Source: Methyloglobulus morosus KoM1
GTDB lineage: Bacteria; Pseudomonadota; Gammaproteobacteria; Methylococcales; Methylomonadaceae
DNA length: 56,027 nt
Assembly: GCF_000496735.2 (NCBI RefSeq)
Contig: NZ_AYLO01000090.1
Span: forward strand, 1 to 56,027
Direction: 5' to 3'
A program made the translations under genes and the position numbers. The stretch's first letter is position 1. Every line of letters begins with the position of its first letter. The notes beneath the pieces were generated by a model. It had not been told where the DNA came from and ran no database searches. It worked only from the letters and a program-made list of their open reading frames with translations. Shown here in pieces: positions 51,843-56,027 of this stretch.

Positions 51843-54506
51843 TTACTGCCCATCCGGCTTAACAATCGCTTTTGTCGATCCCGTTTCTTTTACATCTGCG
51901 GCATCTTTCAGGTAAAACTGCTTTAGGCGGTTGAAGGCCGACCATAAGGTGGTGTCTATCACCAACCTGTCGCCGATGGAAACAATCACGCGGGTCAATT
52001 CGGGGATTTTGGTTTTGGTGGAAGTCAGGTAAATGGGCTGCACGTACAGGACGGTTTTGCCCATCGGCAGGATAATCATGCGACCCATTTCTACGGTTGA
52101 TCCAGCTTGGCCCCAAAGCGTGAAATTGGCAGAGATTTCGGGGTTTTGGTTAATAAGGGCTTCCACCTGGGCGGGGCCGTTCACCTGCACGTCTTTGGCA
52201 AATTTATAGACGGTAATGCCGGGTTTGTAATCCTGGTTGCATTTATCTTTGTCCAATACGCCCGCGAGGCCGATCATGCTCAGGTTGTCACGGTTGATTG
52301 GGGTCATGGGGTTAATCAGGACGAATTCTTCCTGGTCATTGCAGTTGCCGAAATCCATCGTCTGGTAGTAGGGCATGACGGGGTTGTCGCGCACGGTGGC
52401 AAATTGCCAAGTCTCGCCTTGTTCATAAAAGGCTTCTGGCGTTTTTTGATGGTACTTGGCAAAGACTTTCATTTGCAGTTGGTAGAGGTCACGCGGGTAG
52501 CGCAAGTGTTGGCGCAGCTCTTCCGGCATTTCCTTCAATGGCTTAAACAATCCTGGGTACGCGTTGCTGTAAGCCTCAATAATGGAATCGGACGGGTCGG
52601 AGATATAGAAATCCAAGTCGCCATCATAGGCATCGACAACAACTTTGACGGAGTTGCGGATGTAATTAAAGTTTTGCTTATCCTTAGGGAACTCGAATTC
52701 ATTAAGCCTGGAGACCGGATACTTGTCCGATAGGGTATAGGCATCCTGAATCCAGTAAAACCGATCCTTCTCCGCGACTAGGTAAGGATCGTTATCCAGG
52801 TGCAGGAACGGGGTCAGTTTCTTTACGCGATCCGCAATGTTTCGGTAAATCTTGACCTTACTGTCATTGCCGATATTGGTCGAGAAGAAGATCTTTTCTT
52901 CTTTCAGGTAGATCGCCAACAACGCCTTCCTGAACAAGGAATTGATCGGTATCCCACCTTCACCGTGGTAAACCTGGGAAATCCCAAGATCGGTATTTGG
53001 GTTACTGCCCGAAATATCGACGATATTCAGCTTGTTCGGCACGATGGCGTAATCATAATGGCCTTCGCCGTAATAGATGTCGGGGTATTTGACTTGCAGC
53101 CCCACCGTAGTGGTCATATTCAAGTCGCGCAAATACCAGACCAAGGGCTTATCGGCATCCTGGGCTGCGGATGACATGACCGCACCATAGCCGTGGGTGT
53201 AGCGCAGGTGGATGTTCTCCCAATTTTGCGCCTCATCCGGCAATTTGCTGGTGTTGATTTCCCGCGCAGCCAGGTTAACTTGGTGCATGTGATCCAGGAT
53301 GGGATAGCGGTCTTCATCGACGTTGATGAATTGATAGTACGGCCTGATCTCCTGTAGCTGTTTGTAGCTGCTGATTAGGTGTTCCCTGTCCCAGACCGGG
53401 ATGTTTTCAAAGCGTTTTTGGCTGCTCCAAGTGGTAATGTCTTCGGCGGCGTTCAGGTTTATCGACAAATCGACCGTTTTGATATTTTTGAGGTCGTAGG
53501 CATCCCAGGTCGCATCGATATTTTGCTGAATGAAGGACTTTTCAGTTTTGACGGGATTTGGATCGACAATGTATTTCTGAATAAAATTCGGTATAAATTC
53601 AACATGGGGCAATCCCCAGATCACAAGGAATGTCGCCAAAGAGATAAAGAAAGGCGTTTTGTTGCGGTGCATGTCCGAGAATATGTACACCCCTGCCATA
53701 ACTGCCATCGCGAGGAAAGACACGATGCCCAGCCAGATTAGCGGCAATTGGTAACGGATTTCTATCGTACCCGGCCCGTAAAAGACGGGTTCGTGGGAGT
53801 CGGTGTACAGTAAGGAAAACCGTTGCAAAAGGAAGCCCCATACGACAAACATGACGACAAAGCCAATCAAGATACCTAAGTGTATTTTTGCGCCTGGGTG
53901 CAACTCCTTGTTTTGGTTGGGCACAAAAATGTGTTCCAGCCAATACAGCACACCTACCATAATAAAGATTAATATCGCCGTGCTTAACAACTCCGGTTGG
54001 ATTAACTTGTAAATAGGCAGGGATAATAGATAAAAGCTGATGTCATTGCCATAAACCGATTCTGCCACGTTCGAACGGTTGCCAAAAAAGTACAGTAAGG
54101 TCGTTTCCCATTGGTTGTAAAAAGGGACTGCGATGAATATGGCTAAAAGCAGGGCAATCGGTGCGTATATTTTCGCCGAACCGTAAAGGAATTTTTCCGA
54201 AAATTTCTGGAATTTCACATTCTGGTCAAAATTGCTTAGGACCTCATCCTGCGGGTTCAGTCCCAGGTAACGCGATGCGATCCAGAAATGGAAAAGGAAA
54301 ATCGTGAAGAAAAATAAAGTGACCCCGCCGGATAGGAAAAACTTGTACAGCAAGCGCAACCAAAAATAATTCTCAAGTTTTATGGATTGGAACCACCATA
54401 AATCGACGAATAAATCGAGAAAGATGAAATGGAAGGCAACAAACACGACTATCGAAATGACGATAGACGCAAAAATGACAGCGGGGATAAGGTTTAGGTT
54501 CCGCAT
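51843..54506 (-). CDS. UPF0182-family large membrane protein
   Basis: An 887-residue protein: seven predicted N-terminal hydrophobic helices (for example VIFASIVISIVVFVAFHFIFLD, IYAPIALLLAIFIAVPFYNQW, ELLSTAILIFIMVGVLYWLEHIF), then a large extracytoplasmic domain of about 560 residues with family motifs such as YTHGYGAVMS, YGEGHYDYAIVP and VNPMTPINRDN-like LINPMTPINRDN. UPF0182 proteins are known mainly in actinobacteria and cyanobacteria, and their function is unknown. The gene is complete and alone, read away from the DUF805 gene. Confidence 0.92.
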   Translation of the reverse strand: MRNLNLIPAVIFASIVISIVVFVAFHFIFLDLFVDLWWFQSIKLENYFWLRLLYKFFLSGGVTLFFFTIFLFHFWIASRYLGLNPQDEVLSNFDQNVKFQKFSEKFLYGSAKIYAPIALLLAIFIAVPFYNQWETTLLYFFGNRSNVAESVYGNDISFYLLSLPIYKLIQPELLSTAILIFIMVGVLYWLEHIFVPNQNKELHPGAKIHLGILIGFVVMFVVWGFLLQRFSLLYTDSHEPVFYGPGTIEIRYQLPLIWLGIVSFLAMAVMAGVYIFSDMHRNKTPFFISLATFLVIWGLPHVEFIPNFIQKYIVDPNPVKTEKSFIQQNIDATWDAYDLKNIKTVDLSINLNAAEDITTWSSQKRFENIPVWDREHLISSYKQLQEIRPYYQFINVDEDRYPILDHMHQVNLAAREINTSKLPDEAQNWENIHLRYTHGYGAVMSSAAQDADKPLVWYLRDLNMTTTVGLQVKYPDIYYGEGHYDYAIVPNKLNIVDISGSNPNTDLGISQVYHGEGGIPINSLFRKALLAIYLKEEKIFFSTNIGNDSKVKIYRNIADRVKKLTPFLHLDNDPYLVAEKDRFYWIQDAYTLSDKYPVSRLNEFEFPKDKQNFNYIRNSVKVVVDAYDGDLDFYISDPSDSIIEAYSNAYPGLFKPLKEMPEELRQHLRYPRDLYQLQMKVFAKYHQKTPEAFYEQGETWQFATVRDNPVMPYYQTMDFGNCNDQEEFVLINPMTPINRDNLSMIGLAGVLDKDKCNQDYKPGITVYKFAKDVQVNGPAQVEALINQNPEISANFTLWGQAGSTVEMGRMIILPMGKTVLYVQPIYLTSTKTKIPELTRVIVSIGDRLVIDTTLWSAFNRLKQFYLKDAADVKETGSTKAIVKPDGQ

Positions 54507-54610
54507 AAGTTCCTCATGTAAACGGATGGGGCAAAGGTTCGTGTGCCTGGGTTTTTGTATTATATAAAAGTCTGATTGTTATAGCGTTTAACCCAGTCGA
54601 TGAAAAGCGA

Positions 54611-55180
54611 TTATTTTAGTCTTTGTAAATACTGCGCCAATGACGTACCCAATTTAAGGGCTGAATCCTGCTTGCCATCCTCCAGTAAATGTCCGTCGTC
54701 ATGAAACGACTTGTCTGCATGGGCGAGCGCAAATTGTTCGGGCAATACGACCATGCCGATGTTTGCCAGCAGCATCCTTAAAAACACTAAGCCCCTCATC
54801 CCGCCGAGAGCGCCGGGCGAAGCCGCCATAATCACGGCGATTTTGCCGCGAAAAGCCAGCAGCGGCGTTTCGTCAGCTTCCCGGCGAGATGCCCAGTCGA
54901 TGGCATTTTTTAGCACTGGGCTGAATGCGCTGTTGTATTCGGGCGAAGCAATCAGGAAGCCGTCGTGGGCAATCAACAGCTCTTTAAAGGCCCGTGCGGG
55001 CTTTGGCATTCCTTCCGCCGTTTCAAGATCTTGGTTGAAAATGGGCATAGGGTAAGTCGCCAAGTTGATGATGGTGACTTCCGCGCCCGCTTGCTGTGCA
55101 CCTTGCGCGGCAATTTTCACCAGCTTTTGGTTGTAGGATTCTTTTCTGGTGCTACCGGAAAAAGCGAGTATTTTAGGCAT
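54611..55180 (-). CDS. NADPH-dependent FMN reductase
   Basis: A 189-residue flavodoxin-fold reductase. The FMN phosphate loop is FSGSTRKESYNQKL and the isoalloxazine-binding segment is SPEYNSAFSPVLKNAIDW (near residue 80-97), with ASPGALGGMRGL as the third loop; these match the ChrR/YieF type. It likely reduces quinones, chromate or azo compounds. It follows the DUF502 gene by 13 bases and may share its transcript. Confidence 0.92.
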   Translation of the reverse strand: MPKILAFSGSTRKESYNQKLVKIAAQGAQQAGAEVTIINLATYPMPIFNQDLETAEGMPKPARAFKELLIAHDGFLIASPEYNSAFSPVLKNAIDWASRREADETPLLAFRGKIAVIMAASPGALGGMRGLVFLRMLLANIGMVVLPEQFALAHADKSFHDDGHLLEDGKQDSALKLGTSLAQYLQRLK

Positions 55181-55193
55181 ATCGACGTGTTTA

Positions 55194-55793
55194 TCAGTCT
55201 GAATTAGGCAATCGCATCATTTCGTCGGCCTTATCGTAATCAACGCCAACGCTGACGATAAAACTGGTGGCTTCTTCTATGTCCATTTCGGACTTAACCA
55301 CTTTCGATTTATCGACAATCACAGTAAAACCGGACGTGGGGTTAGGCGAAGTTGGGATAAACAACACAACCTTGTTTTCGTGACGGTTAGTGACATAAGC
55401 GGGTACCCAAATGCCGGTTTTCGGGTATTCAACGTAAACAACCTCCTTGGCAATTGTTTGGTCATGGCTGGTAAACAAGGTAATTACTTTTTTGAGAACC
55501 CGGTAAATCGTATTGAAAAACGGGATCCTGTCGATAATATGCTCAAAGGCACTGATAACGATGGTGCGGCCTTTTTTGACAATCTCACGGCCTGTCCATA
55601 CCAGAATAAGAAAGCTGATCAAAAAAAACACGATAGTATAAAGATAGCTATCGGCATACCCATAAACGAAACCAAAGGTATCAATCAACCGGTCTTTCAA
55701 AAAAATGATTATTTCCAGGACAATGACGATGGGGATAACCGCAAAAATACCTATCAGGAAATAATTCAGCAGCTTTTGGGTCGGCTCTTTCAT
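55194..55793 (-). CDS. DUF502 membrane protein
   Basis: A 199-residue protein of the DUF502 family. Two hydrophobic helices (YFLIGIFAVIPIVIVLEIIIFL and YLYTIVFFLISFLILVWTG) precede the typical RIPFFNTIYRVLKKVITLF and VEYPKTGIWVPAYVT segments, then FIPTSPNPTSGFTVIVDKSKV. Function unknown. It is read from the repeat-rich end of the window towards the FMN reductase. Confidence 0.92.
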   Translation of the reverse strand: MKEPTQKLLNYFLIGIFAVIPIVIVLEIIIFLKDRLIDTFGFVYGYADSYLYTIVFFLISFLILVWTGREIVKKGRTIVISAFEHIIDRIPFFNTIYRVLKKVITLFTSHDQTIAKEVVYVEYPKTGIWVPAYVTNRHENKVVLFIPTSPNPTSGFTVIVDKSKVVKSEMDIEEATSFIVSVGVDYDKADEMMRLPNSD

Positions 55794-55841
55794 TTTTTCT
55801 CCACCAAAACAAAGGTTATTCAGGGTTGGTTTATTTTATAG

Positions 55842-55905
55842 TTCCCACGTTCTACGTGGGAATGCCGCAAGGGACGCTCTGCGTCCCGTACCGCAGGAGC
55901 GGTAC
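55842..55905. repeat. Three consecutive perfect hairpins (dispersed repeat)
   Basis: Three back-to-back palindromes: TTCCCACGT-TCT-ACGTGGGAA (55842-55862), GGGACGC-TCT-GCGTCCC (55871-55887) and GTACCGC-AGGA-GCGGTAC (55888-55905). A partial copy of the first arm follows at 55913-55920 (GTTCCCAC). This type, with CGTGGGAA and GACGC...GCGTC hairpins, is common as a dispersed repeat in some gammaproteobacteria. Confidence 0.7.
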
Positions 55906-56027
55906 AAGAAATGTTCCCACGCGGAGCATCACTGCCATTAAGTTAAGCCCTATTTGTCTCAAAAGCACAGTTTTTTCTGCCGTTTATGGAAACTCAGCAA
56001 CGAGCGGGCCGAACTGTTTTTTCGGGG

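Noticed and set aside
1-56027. tRNA, rRNA or CRISPR genes
   Set aside because: No cloverleaf, rRNA core sequences or direct-repeat/spacer array was seen on reading both strands; a dedicated covariance-model search was not possible.

Overview
The window looks like chromosome of a gammaproteobacterium. A methanotroph of the Methylococcales is my best guess, from the hisB-H-A-F-I-E/tatABC block, the typA, qmcA/nfeD, DUF805, DUF502 and UPF0182 neighbours, and several dispersed palindromic repeats of a kind I associate with that group. This assignment is inference; no rRNA or other marker gene is present. No phage, plasmid, CRISPR, tRNA or rRNA gene was seen.

Region 1 (about 0.2-39.4 kb, all on the + strand) is one very large cell-surface polysaccharide locus. 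It opens with dTDP-L-rhamnose synthesis (rfbC-rfbD-rfbB-rfbA), a WbpE-like sugar aminotransferase, and an ABC exporter (Wzm and a Wzt with a C-terminal carbohydrate-binding domain). Methyltransferases follow, including a 1238-residue fusion: methyltransferase, tandem-repeat coiled coil, two GT2 domains, second methyltransferase. At 12.5-20.2 kb lies a membrane-side modification module: a large polytopic protein, two SDR epimerases, two methyltransferases, a GtrB-like glycosyltransferase and GtrA. At 20.2-27.8 kb a tightly overlapping nine-gene block encodes an apparent GDP-D-glycero-D-manno-heptose pathway with its own transaldolase (to make sedoheptulose 7-phosphate), GmhA, HddA, GmhB and HddC. 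Three oxidoreductases and an epimerase precede these; one is a UDP-glucose-dehydrogenase homologue that has lost its catalytic cysteine. At 27.9-34.9 kb come two sulfotransferases, two WbsX/GH99-like proteins (one a fusion with degenerate active sites) and a methyltransferase. The locus ends with a GT2, a WbpV-like epimerase, a PglC-type initiating phosphoglycosyl transferase and a WbpM-like dehydratase (34.9-39.4 kb). The predicted product is a rhamnose- and heptose-containing, methylated and sulfated glycan exported by an ABC transporter.

Region 2 (39.4-47.6 kb) is conserved housekeeping: an unlisted 47-residue membrane protein on the - strand, a rhodanese, typA/bipA, the second half of the histidine pathway and tatABC.

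Region 3 (47.6-56.0 kb) is mixed: a BaiN/YhiN-type flavoprotein, a cupin, a small Pro/Ala-tailed membrane protein, qmcA-nfeD, a DUF805 protein, a UPF0182 giant membrane protein, an FMN reductase and a DUF502 protein. Four dispersed palindromic repeats sit in the intergenic spaces of the window, three of them in this region.

The best candidates for an undescribed system are the modified-heptose block with the cysteine-less dehydrogenase, and the paired fusion proteins built on a shared N-terminal domain, one catalytically intact and one stripped of all its acidic/His residues. The intact fusion has a 21-bp-repeat coiled coil that could act as a chain-length ruler.
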